DNA of 43,520 bases from JAEUSG01 sp964590225 (GTDB taxonomy: Bacteria > Fibrobacterota > OXYB2-FULL-49-7 > JAEUSG01), in NCBI GenBank assembly GCA_964590225.1, contig CAZPWS010000028.1, positions 1 through 43,520 of the forward strand, read 5' to 3'. Within the stretch, counting starts at the first letter, position 1, and the number at the start of each line of letters is the position of its first letter. The position numbers and the translations under genes are program-made. The notes beneath the pieces were generated by a model. It ran no database searches, was not told where the DNA came from, and saw nothing but the letters and a program-made list of their open reading frames with translations. This document shows positions 14,410 to 22,600 of the stretch, in pieces.

Positions 14410-14420
14410 GTTCGCCCTTT
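14365..14420 (-). terminator. Leader hairpin with T-rich tail (attenuator-like)
   Basis: AAAGGGCGA (14365-14373 on plus) pairs with TCGCCCTTT (14412-14420), enclosing 38 bases. On the minus strand the second arm continues into TTTTTATTTG, so a terminator-like structure forms in the leader before the HTH gene. The long loop makes it weaker than a standard terminator. Confidence 0.45.
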
Positions 14421-14435
14421 GATTAAACGGTGATA

Positions 14436-14463
14436 ATAATATCACATTTTGTGATAATGTCAA
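14436..14463 (-). promoter_or_regulatory. Leftward early promoter
   Basis: On the minus strand a perfect -35 box TTGACA (14463-14458) is followed after 16 bases by TATTAT (14441-14436). A perfect 17-base operator palindrome lies between the boxes. The promoter would drive the HTH gene and the early operon. Confidence 0.7.
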
Positions 14464-14487
14464 TAAAAATTATCTCATTTTGTGTAA
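14440..14487. promoter_or_regulatory. Two repressor operators
   Basis: Operator 1 (14440-14456) is TATCACA-TTT-TGTGATA, a perfect palindrome. Operator 2 (14471-14487) is TATCTCA-TTT-TGTGTAA, the same plan with changes, 31 bases away (three turns). Further half-site-like pieces (TATCGCA, TATCACG) follow up to about 14510. Operator 1 covers the spacer of the promoter and so should block it when bound. Confidence 0.75.
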
Positions 14488-14568
14488 ATATATCGCAAAT
14501 GTATCACGCAAAAAAGTTTAAAGACTTAAAAATTTGTCAAAGAATAAAACAAATTCGACTTGTGTATG

Positions 14569-14604
14569 TCAAATACCCCCTAGCTTCAGCTATGGGGTAT
14601 TTGA
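14569..14604. terminator. Strong hairpin at the end of the late operon
   Basis: Two 16-base arms (TCAAATACCCCCTAGC and its near-perfect complement, one mismatch) enclose a TTCA loop, 5 bases after the stop of the 885-aa fibre gene. There is no long T-run. It should end or protect the late message. Its core follows the same plan as the hairpin at 42868-42888. Confidence 0.65.
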
Positions 14605-14609
14605 TGGTT

Positions 14610-17267
14610 TCACTGCCCTCCCCCGGTTGTTGGAGTGGGTGTCGGTGTTGGAACAGCCAATAATGCCCGCAACGACTCAATTTCCCGTCCTTGATTTTCC
14701 ACGATTTTAATTAGCTCTTGAAATGCTATTCCCAACGAACCTAATTCGCTTCCTAAATCCCTCCCAATCCCATCTTTTGTTTTCATATATGCGGGCGTAG
14801 ATGGATCATTAACAATCAAAGATACATTCTGTTTACTTGTATCCGATTCAATTTCAATCTTTTCTTTTTCCAGCCACTTATTTTGATCTAGTTCAGACAT
14901 CCAGAGTAATTCTCCGTAATCCATAAAGGCTTTTGTTAATTTGTCGGGCCTAATAATTTTCCTTAGCTGTCCCGCTATTATCTCTATTTCAGTATAAGCA
15001 GATTCGTTCATCATATACCAGTTACCAAGTAATGATGTTCCATAATCCATTTCAAGTTTTGCAACATCGATAAACGTAGTCATGGAGCCAGTGCCATCAT
15101 CAACAGTAGTTTTGTACTTATCAATGTTTTGGTTATACCAGAGCTGATACATATCTTGTTTGTATTTTTCTTTTGCTTGATTTTCAATCAAAACAGGATC
15201 GACAGGATTATTGATATATTCAGGCTTCTTGCGATACCAAGATTCAAGCCTTAAATTTTTCCATGTATCAAGAAATGTTGCCCGTGTGCCTGAGCTAACG
15301 ATACTCTTGATTTCTTCTGTTGAATAGGTATTCAGGCTATCAACCAAAAGCCCCCCAGCACCTTGTTTGCCCCTCGCAATGTAGGTGTTGGTAGTGCCTG
15401 TTATATCAGTTGTGGTTCCGTATCCAAATCCAACCGTTGTGGCATTCAATAGAATGTAATTTTTAGTTGTATTCGTACCATCATCGACTATTGATATTGC
15501 GGGAGTGGTTGTGCCAGGCGGAATGACTTGGATGGAATTGTAATTGTAATTGTAGGAAGAAACATATTCTTCTACTGGGGGTGTGAAATTAGATGTCCAG
15601 CGGGCAATGCCTTTTGAAATCCTTACTTCATCCATACACCCATTAAATCCAGACAATCCCCCATTGGCACCTATTTGAAGTTCAGCAGCGATGTCCGCTA
15701 TTCCCGTAGCATCTGTAGACGTTGTTCCTACTTGTGTTCCGTCTACCCAGAACTTATAGTCATTGCCTTCTCTGGTAAGAGCTACATGATACCAGGTGCC
15801 AGTTGATGGAGTCCATGACTTACCAATATTTGGGGCGATCGAACCTGATACCAACTGTTGAAAATAGAGTGTGTTACTACTAAAGGATAGCGTCCACCTA
15901 TTATTATCATTTACTCTTTGAGACATAATAGTCAGGTTACCAGCAGTAGTGTTAAACCTAACCCACAAATCAATAGTGAAATCCCCCGTACCAAATGCCC
16001 AATCAGTTTGATCTGGAGTAGACAAATAATCACCAGTTCCGTCAAAGTAACCTCCACCTGAACCAAACTTTGCCGTGGTTGTGCCGATTACATTTCCATT
16101 TGCTGTCACTTGATACCCCGAATATGACGAATCTATAAAAGTAGATGTGCCTGGATTATTCATGTGCAGTAACAATGCGGAATTTTCGACACCAACATTA
16201 TCTTGTCGTAAATTATACCACCTTCCGCTTGTGCTTGTTCCCGTGATTGGGGTTGTTGTGCCCTTTATTTGAATTGATTCAAATGAAAAATTTGAGCTAA
16301 AGGAAATATTTGATTGATTTACATTTTGTATTACATCAAAATCATCAGCATCAAAATTAATCTCTGTTGATTGCGTACCTATAGTAATGCCCCCTTCTTG
16401 GATGTTGGGTTTCGCACTAGCAGCAGCAGATAAAGCTATTGTTTGTGTTCCTTTTCTTTGCCCTGCATCGTAGGTGGATGTTCCAGCAATATCGCCTTCA
16501 AACACTATATCAATTTGACCCTCCATTGTATTGCCGCTAGATCCTCGTATTTTATTAACATACATATTTACAAGCCACGAATCTAGCCCGTTTATGGTCT
16601 GGATAGGGATTTTACCTGTACCAGATGTTTCTGTACCAGAGGCAGGATTTTCAACCACTTTGCCGTTAACATCCAGAGAGGCATAGCCGTTTGCAACACC
16701 TTTGTTTGCACTATTTTCTTTTGAATTTAACTGAGATTGTACATAGCCAGTTACATCAGCAAGATATTGTGTTTTCTGCTTTGCAACTGTCTCTGTGCCT
16801 ATTATATAGTTTCCTATTAATTCGGTATTCCCTGATTGAGTGCCACCAGAACAGGTAGGATTTGTAAAAGTATTATTTGAACCAGTGCCGGCATTTTGCT
16901 GTACATATCGATTATCTGCTAACGCCTGTGTAAGCGAACTGAGTTCGTTTGTTGTTGTGCCGCTATCACGATGCTTGAATGTCCACTTTCCAGTTATGCC
17001 ATTTAATTCAATTCTGGGCAATGTCAGATCATCAGGATTACTTAACCATGTATCCGTCTGTGTACCGGCTACAATGCTTACGCCCGTACTCGTCCCAGGC
17101 TGCAGGATGATACGTTCCTGAATACGTGAATCTTTTGCCAAAAAAAATGTAGTGAGGTCGGAGAGGCTGTAGCCAAGAGCTGAATAATTGTACCAAAAAA
17201 TGGCCATTGCAATGGCCAGAGCACCAAGGAATAATAGAATCATATGTCGTGTTTTTATTGGTATCAT
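14610..17267 (-). CDS. Membrane-anchored or exported fibre-like protein with LamG domain, 885 aa
   Basis: The N-terminus has a membrane segment (about 9-25, MILLFLGALAIAMAIFW), like a signal anchor, which is unusual for a fibre. Residues 45-350 are Thr/Ser/Gly-rich fibre-type sequence (TLPRIELNGITGKWTFKHRD). Residues about 362-568 form a LamG/concanavalin-like domain: L-L-L-H-M-N-N, then K-F-G-S-G-G-G-Y-F-D-G-T-G-D-Y-L, F-T-I-D-L-W-V-R-F and Y-H-V-A-L-T-R, a sugar-binding jelly roll. The C-terminal third is helical and ends in a short coiled coil and PTPTPTPTTGGGQ. A ribosome site GGAGGG precedes the ATG. It probably binds host surface sugars; whether in the virion or on the infected cell is open. 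Confidence 0.7.
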   Translation of the reverse strand: MIPIKTRHMILLFLGALAIAMAIFWYNYSALGYSLSDLTTFFLAKDSRIQERIILQPGTSTGVSIVAGTQTDTWLSNPDDLTLPRIELNGITGKWTFKHRDSGTTTNELSSLTQALADNRYVQQNAGTGSNNTFTNPTCSGGTQSGNTELIGNYIIGTETVAKQKTQYLADVTGYVQSQLNSKENSANKGVANGYASLDVNGKVVENPASGTETSGTGKIPIQTINGLDSWLVNMYVNKIRGSSGNTMEGQIDIVFEGDIAGTSTYDAGQRKGTQTIALSAAASAKPNIQEGGITIGTQSTEINFDADDFDVIQNVNQSNISFSSNFSFESIQIKGTTTPITGTSTSGRWYNLRQDNVGVENSALLLHMNNPGTSTFIDSSYSGYQVTANGNVIGTTTAKFGSGGGYFDGTGDYLSTPDQTDWAFGTGDFTIDLWVRFNTTAGNLTIMSQRVNDNNRWTLSFSSNTLYFQQLVSGSIAPNIGKSWTPSTGTWYHVALTREGNDYKFWVDGTQVGTTSTDATGIADIAAELQIGANGGLSGFNGCMDEVRISKGIARWTSNFTPPVEEYVSSYNYNYNSIQVIPPGTTTPAISIVDDGTNTTKNYILLNATTVGFGYGTTTDITGTTNTYIARGKQGAGGLLVDSLNTYSTEEIKSIVSSGTRATFLDTWKNLRLESWYRKKPEYINNPVDPVLIENQAKEKYKQDMYQLWYNQNIDKYKTTVDDGTGSMTTFIDVAKLEMDYGTSLLGNWYMMNESAYTEIEIIAGQLRKIIRPDKLTKAFMDYGELLWMSELDQNKWLEKEKIEIESDTSKQNVSLIVNDPSTPAYMKTKDGIGRDLGSELGSLGIAFQELIKIVENQGREIESLRALLAVPTPTPTPTTGGGQ

Positions 17268-17280
17268 GTGAAAATCCCTC

Positions 17281-18300
17281 CTATGCGATGAGATATGAGT
17301 ATAAGGTCAGTGTTATGTGATCACCCGGATAGGTGCTGCCTATCTGGGTGACGATTGCGTCTATAGTTTCCGTCGTCAGCACGTCTAATTGTGTAAATGT
17401 CGTATATTGTGAATATGCACCAGCGGCCAGGGTTAATACTTGCGCTTGCTGCACATCTTCGAACATGAGGGCCACCTTGTAATCTGCCCCCAAAGGCGCA
17501 CCCTGGGCGGTCAGCATGCCGGCAAAGAAACGACTTTTCACAGCAGGTTTAAAGCCTCGTCCGATACGTTGACCTACTACTCCCAAGCCTGGCCGAATAC
17601 GCATGAATTCGTACCGTTTTTCTAGGACAGAGGTATCCTTGTATTTCACATCGACGGTGAAATTTTGCCCAGCAAACCCAGCAGGTACCGCCGTCCATTT
17701 GAATTTCAAGGTGTCACTTGCTACCGCTGTCTTTGTGATCGTTACCGCTGCCGAATATTGCCCAGCCGTTAGATTGAGTGCTATGGATTGATACGCCCCA
17801 TTAATGGCCATGTCGATGCTGACCGTCACATCAGGTTTAGCCTCTGCCGATAAGGTAACTTCTACCATGTCACAATTCGAGGCAAGCTTGATCTCCCCGA
17901 ATTCCCGGTTGAGTACGGGCATGCCCATGTAATACCTGGGCAATTTTCTATATGCCGCAGCGGTCGTGTTTGCCAGGAGTGTATCAAGTTTACGAATTAC
18001 ACCGATGGTCAAATGGTGTGGCCAGTCCACATCACCCATGTTGATTTCGGTTAGCCCTAAATTCGGTGTGAAATCCTTCGTGATCTGGTACTGTACGCCT
18101 GTAGCAGTGGCCCCTTCGTATGCGGGAGAAATACGGATTTGCTCGTCAGAGTTGACTGCTATAATATTGTACTCAGCGTATTCATCCTTGCGTTTGAAGC
18201 TATTGCCAACCTGCGCATTGGTAAGCAATGCCGCGCCTGGTATGTCTACCGTGTCTAAAGCGTTTGTTACGTTTGCCGTACCTGTTGTGTATTGGCTCAT
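17281..18300 (-). CDS. Putative tail/fibre structural protein, 339 aa
   Basis: The first 85 residues are a module I know from many phage structural proteins: T-G-T-A-N-V-T-N, then N-A-Q-V-G-N-S-F-K and S-D-E-Q-I-R-I-S, ending D-F-T-P-N-L-G-L-T-E-I-N-M-G-D. The rest is beta-rich (TVSIDMAINGAYQSIALNLT), as in tail fibres or baseplate-type proteins. It has no export signal, unlike its neighbours on both sides. No enzyme motif. It is in the place of side-tail-fibre genes, after the tail-tip genes. Confidence 0.6.
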   Translation of the reverse strand: MSQYTTGTANVTNALDTVDIPGAALLTNAQVGNSFKRKDEYAEYNIIAVNSDEQIRISPAYEGATATGVQYQITKDFTPNLGLTEINMGDVDWPHHLTIGVIRKLDTLLANTTAAAYRKLPRYYMGMPVLNREFGEIKLASNCDMVEVTLSAEAKPDVTVSIDMAINGAYQSIALNLTAGQYSAAVTITKTAVASDTLKFKWTAVPAGFAGQNFTVDVKYKDTSVLEKRYEFMRIRPGLGVVGQRIGRGFKPAVKSRFFAGMLTAQGAPLGADYKVALMFEDVQQAQVLTLAAGAYSQYTTFTQLDVLTTETIDAIVTQIGSTYPGDHITLTLYSYLIA

Positions 18301-18304
18301 GGGA

Positions 18305-18754
18305 TTATTGATTTATTTTCCTATTTTTCAGTAGATACCAATCTACAGTTACTGTTTTTTCTTCCATAATAACAGAATCCGTTGGGTGGAAATTCATAAC
18401 ACGTCTTATTAAGATTATATGCCTGTTACTCTGTGAATACGCTATTTCGTAGACAATATGCACATTTGGATTGATATATCGCTGATGAGGTAAAGTGCGT
18501 TTGTAATCATTAGGTTCAGCGTCTTCGGTCAAGTAACCCATTGCCCCATCGTATTTCTGAATTCCTGTGTTATTTTTAAGAACGATTATTTGTTCTTCGA
18601 TTGAACCAGGCAAAACGTCAATCGGCTCAAAGACTACCTCCCTATTTTCCTCATATTGTTTAATAACAAATTCATTCGTTGCCGCCATTCCATTTTTCCC
18701 AATATAAAGACAACTTGTCAAAATAAACATTATTACTATACATGCCTTTTTCAT
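18305..18754 (-). CDS. Exported, probable lipoprotein copy of the tail-tip (J) C-terminal domain, 149 aa
   Basis: The N-terminus is a signal peptide: MKK, a hydrophobic core, then I-L-T-S-C with a lipobox-like L12-T-S-C15; cleavage after A25 (G-M-A-A) is the alternative. Residues about 49-143 align with the last 95 residues of the large tail-tip protein encoded just upstream: G-S-I-x-E-Q-I-I-x-L, P-N-D-Y, E-I-A-Y-S-x-S-N-x-x-I-I, R-R-V-M-N and T-V-D-W-Y-L-L. So this gene is a diverged copy of the tail-tip C-terminus, rewired for export. Its ATG overlaps the stop of the homing endonuclease (ATGA). I infer a superinfection-exclusion role (receptor blocking), or a decoration of the tip; neither is proven. 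Confidence 0.65.
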   Translation of the reverse strand: MKKACIVIMFILTSCLYIGKNGMAATNEFVIKQYEENREVVFEPIDVLPGSIEEQIIVLKNNTGIQKYDGAMGYLTEDAEPNDYKRTLPHQRYINPNVHIVYEIAYSQSNRHIILIRRVMNFHPTDSVIMEEKTVTVDWYLLKNRKINQ

Positions 18755-19446
18755 AATTCACCCCTTTCTTTTTGTTTGCGAAGATATTCATCGATCGCAC
18801 GTCTAATATGTTCCGCAACTGATATATCAGTATTATCGGATAATTGTTTAAGTGTTTTAATTTGTTGGTCAGCAAAATAGATATTAGTTCTTTTCATTAG
18901 TTGCTGGAAGTTATCTTCTTGGTCTGCCTCATCTAAATTCCTCCATGTTCTGTGATTGTTTTCCTCTATTTGGTCGTTTGTTTCAGATGATTCCTTTTTT
19001 ATTCTCAATGGGAATTTGAGACCTAAGTTGCTTTCTGCAATAAGTCTAATATTAAGTGACGGTTTTACTTTATCCATCCAAAATTGTTCTCTCTCTATAC
19101 ATAGGTTTTTTGTTGTAAATTCCAGTGGCAAAAACAAAAATGCATCTTCGCCATATTTGTTCCAGGAATTTTGTAGTTTTGGATTGGCATGTTTGTTTTT
19201 TAAAAGTCTGAGTTTATGGTCGATAAGTCTACGCCTTATTCCACGCATAGTGCTTCCGACATAAGAATCGCCAGTTACTCTATTATAAATCACATAAACG
19301 CCTGTCCTATTATGTATATCAATCTTTTGGTTTGATTCTGTGGGGGGGATAGAGCTAAAAACCCCTTTGTGTATATCAAGCCAGTTATTGCAGTTATCTT
19401 CTGTGACTTTATTAATTTTCGCCCTACAAAGAAATGTTTTTCGCAT
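18751..19446 (-). CDS. GIY-YIG homing endonuclease with C-terminal ribbon-helix-helix, 231 aa
   Basis: The catalytic domain has T-G-V-Y-V-I-Y-N (49-54), G-D-S-Y-V-G-S-T (59-66), basic R-R-R-L-I-D-H-K, and catalytic Glu120 in I-E-R-E-Q-F-W-M. The last 40 residues (I-K-T-L-K-Q-L-S, V-A-E-H-I-R-R-A-I-D-E-Y-L) form a ribbon-helix-helix DNA-binding part. It starts directly after the zinc-ribbon gene (TAA-ATG) and ends overlapping the lipoprotein gene. The insertion separates the tail-tip gene from a copy of its own C-terminal domain, so the cut site may lie in that conserved domain. Confidence 0.85.
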   Translation of the reverse strand: MRKTFLCRAKINKVTEDNCNNWLDIHKGVFSSIPPTESNQKIDIHNRTGVYVIYNRVTGDSYVGSTMRGIRRRLIDHKLRLLKNKHANPKLQNSWNKYGEDAFLFLPLEFTTKNLCIEREQFWMDKVKPSLNIRLIAESNLGLKFPLRIKKESSETNDQIEENNHRTWRNLDEADQEDNFQQLMKRTNIYFADQQIKTLKQLSDNTDISVAEHIRRAIDEYLRKQKERGEL

Positions 19447-19572
19447 TTATTTACCTTTTGGTCTATCCCAATAAGGAGATTTACATTTTGGGCAAATACG
19501 GACTTCCTCTTTTTTAGGAATCCAGTTATGTCCACATCGTTTGCAATTTAATTTAGGTATTCTGATTTTCAT
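19447..19572 (-). CDS. Small zinc-ribbon protein upstream of the GIY-YIG gene, 41 aa
   Basis: The product has N-C-K-R-C-G-H-N-W-I-P and I-C-P-K-C-K-S-P-Y-W, a complete Cys4 zinc ribbon. Its TAA stop touches the ATG of the endonuclease. Small zinc ribbons of exactly this type commonly sit before homing endonuclease genes, and it probably moves with it as one unit. Confidence 0.75.
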   Translation of the reverse strand: MKIRIPKLNCKRCGHNWIPKKEEVRICPKCKSPYWDRPKGK

Positions 19573-19615
19573 ACTTACAAGTATAACTCGAAAGTAAGTA
19601 ATTGTCAAATATATT

Positions 19616-22600
19616 TTAAGATAATGTTTCGGCGAGCAAATACCAGTTAACTGTCAATGTAATCGAACCAGGACTGTATGTTCCTGACGTAGCTCCATTG
19701 AATACTCGTCGTGCACAAATAATTGATGTGTTTGATGGTGAATATGCTATTTCAAAATGTTGATACTGGTCAGCATTATTATAAAGCTCAAAGGGCATAA
19801 CTCTAAGCCAATCGTTTGGAGCGGAGCCAAATAGAGCGGCTCCAAACACAGCCAGCTTGCTACTACTACCGTAATGACTCAATGTTACAACCTGTTCGCC
19901 AACTGAGCCAGCCGCAATTGGGGAGGGATGCCCGCCAACACCATCAAAGGCATCGAATGTTACAGATGCATTCCCATTATCTATTATTTTAAAGTAATTA
20001 TAAGCGCTGCTCCAAAGCAGATTGTTTGGATTCGTTTCAGTATCCGCATTATAACCAGCTTTTGAAATGCGCAATATTGGTGGGTTTACCGTACCATCTT
20101 GATAGATACGGACATTCGAGCCGTCAGACATTTTTATAGTGCCGGTGGTGACTGTGCCCAGATCAGCCGTCTTTGCCGATAACACATTAAAACCACCCTC
20201 GTAAGCGCTCACGGCGAAGACATCAGAACCGATGAGACGATGAATATTAACCTTAACGCCTGATGTTTGTTCAACCTTTGCCACCCCTACTGCCGTATCA
20301 GAACCCTGGTATTGCGATGCCGTGTATATCTGGAATGCCGTGGTACTTGCGGCACTGTCGAAACAGATAAATCTGGTACCCGTGATCGTCTGATTCGTAG
20401 CTGATGAGATGGAATAATTTGTTGTCGCCCCGGAATTCTTCTTTTTCTTCATAGTCCCGCTCGTCCAGGAAACCTTATTGTTTGCCGACGAGGAGAAGGA
20501 GCCGTCGAAGAGCCATTTAGAAAAGGGTTCAGAAAGTAAGTCTAAGCCCACACCCATCGGGCTTGAGGTCTGCGCAGTGGTCCATGAGGAATAATTCTGG
20601 CTGTTATCGTATGACCGCGCTTTGACGTAATACGTGGTTCCCACGTTACCATAAAAGCTCACCTTGCCCTTGCCCGCTGCGGCATCCACAGCGGCATGGA
20701 TGTAACTCGCCTCATCGCCGGAAAAGGCAGATGTCTTGACGGCAAACTGGAACCCTGACAAATCCGCCGGGGGTGAGGCAATAGAGGCGGTCATGTCGAT
20801 GGCGTCTGTCGTGGCAGATAAGCTAAGGTATGGTACAGACGGCGGTGTAGTATCTGATGCGTTATTGTCTTTTGTTGTACTAAAGGTTACCCATTCAGAC
20901 CATTCGCCCTTATTTCCGCCCGTATCCTGGGTGCGGATGCGGAAGAAATACTTCCAGTTGTTCTTGATATCCCTGATCTTTTTCTTGAAATAATTGGTGT
21001 CGGTAGTGCCCGTACCCGCCTCGCCATCGATACCGATAAGCAGGGTGTCGCCATCTACGGCATAGCTGCCTGATATACCCGCATCAACTTCCGCACCTGT
21101 AGGGGCAGAGACGGCTGACAGGTTCTTGATGGTACGATATTCTAAGATATATCCGTCTGCATCCGCCTCGATTGCCTTTAGTCCCTTGATGAGCAGGTTC
21201 GTCACCGTCTTGCCATCATCATTAATTTCTGTGATAGCAGATATTACAAGATTGGTAATATCGTATTTTGCAGGACGTGGTTTATCGTTTTCGTCGTCGT
21301 CATGGGTGAGGCCTGGAATGCTACTAATAACCGAAGACGGCAAGCCACCGGCGACGGAATAAGCATCAAGGGGAACGACTTTGTAGTAATAGGTCTTTTT
21401 GGGATCTAGTCCATCGACCTCGATCTTATATAGTATTGATGAAATATCTCCTGTGGGGTCGAATCCATTCACCAATGAAGCTATCTTGTATTTCTTTACA
21501 TTGGTCGTGAAGCCTGAATCTTCGGCACAGTAAAGTATGAACGCCACTAAGTCATATTCGGGTTTGCCCTTACTATTGTAGGGATGTGGCCAGGATACTC
21601 TATTGCCATGTTTGATCTTCCTCACCGTAGGCACGATAGTCGTTCCATCTGCCTTCAGCATCTTTGGTGCGGGATTCGTTACCCTGAGTATGGCTGGATT
21701 TGTGGAAAGGCGGTTAAACCTGTCCCTTGCCCAGCTGCGGATTTCAAAATCCCGGACAAGTCCGTCCTCGTAATTCTTTTCAAGGGTATAATTATATTCG
21801 TTTTGTGTTACCCATTCTGTACGCCTTGGAAGCTTATCGGTTGAAAGTATTCCCCATATCTCTATTTTGAAATCTTTGAACCACGGATCAGGATAATGTT
21901 GCCCCGCCCCTGTATTCTCACTGCCTGCGTCAAGATTCAAGTCAACGCTTCTTTTATACTCCCAGATAAACTTACAATCACGTCCGCCAAATTCCGTATC
22001 ATTTCCCTGTCCGAAGATTTGTAGGCCAGTGATGCCATTCTTCATTTGGTTGTTTATCGACGTGGGAATGGACGTGATCGTTATGGTTGCAGACGGCGCT
22101 TCGGACAGGCTGTCCTCAATGCCAAAGAGATTCACCCCGACAACCTTGATTTCATAGGTGGTTGCCGATTTGACAGGAGGCGATAGATAAGGGCTATGAT
22201 CGGTCTGGCCCCAGTATGTATATTCATTATCAACGCCATATTCCTTGTAATAAAGTTTCACATATTTCAGGATATTGTTTGTTGGGGGGTCCCATGATAC
22301 CTGCACCTTTTGCGTGAATTGTCCATTACTGTCGATTGCACTAATCTCTTTAAGGGCAAGGTTAGAAACCTTTGCTATCGGATCAAGTGAGCTGTAATTG
22401 GTGAGCTTGATGAGTGGGTCGCCATAATCCACAAGATCGTAAATGCCTTCGATATATTCAGCCGCTTCGAGTCTGCATTTTTGGTCGTGTGTGCGATCAA
22501 AGTTCAGGATTATGAAAGGCTTTGTTACTATGCCATCTTCGCCGAATGCATAAGGATTGTACTGCACCGGTACGCTACTAAAATTCGGTGTAATATTTAG

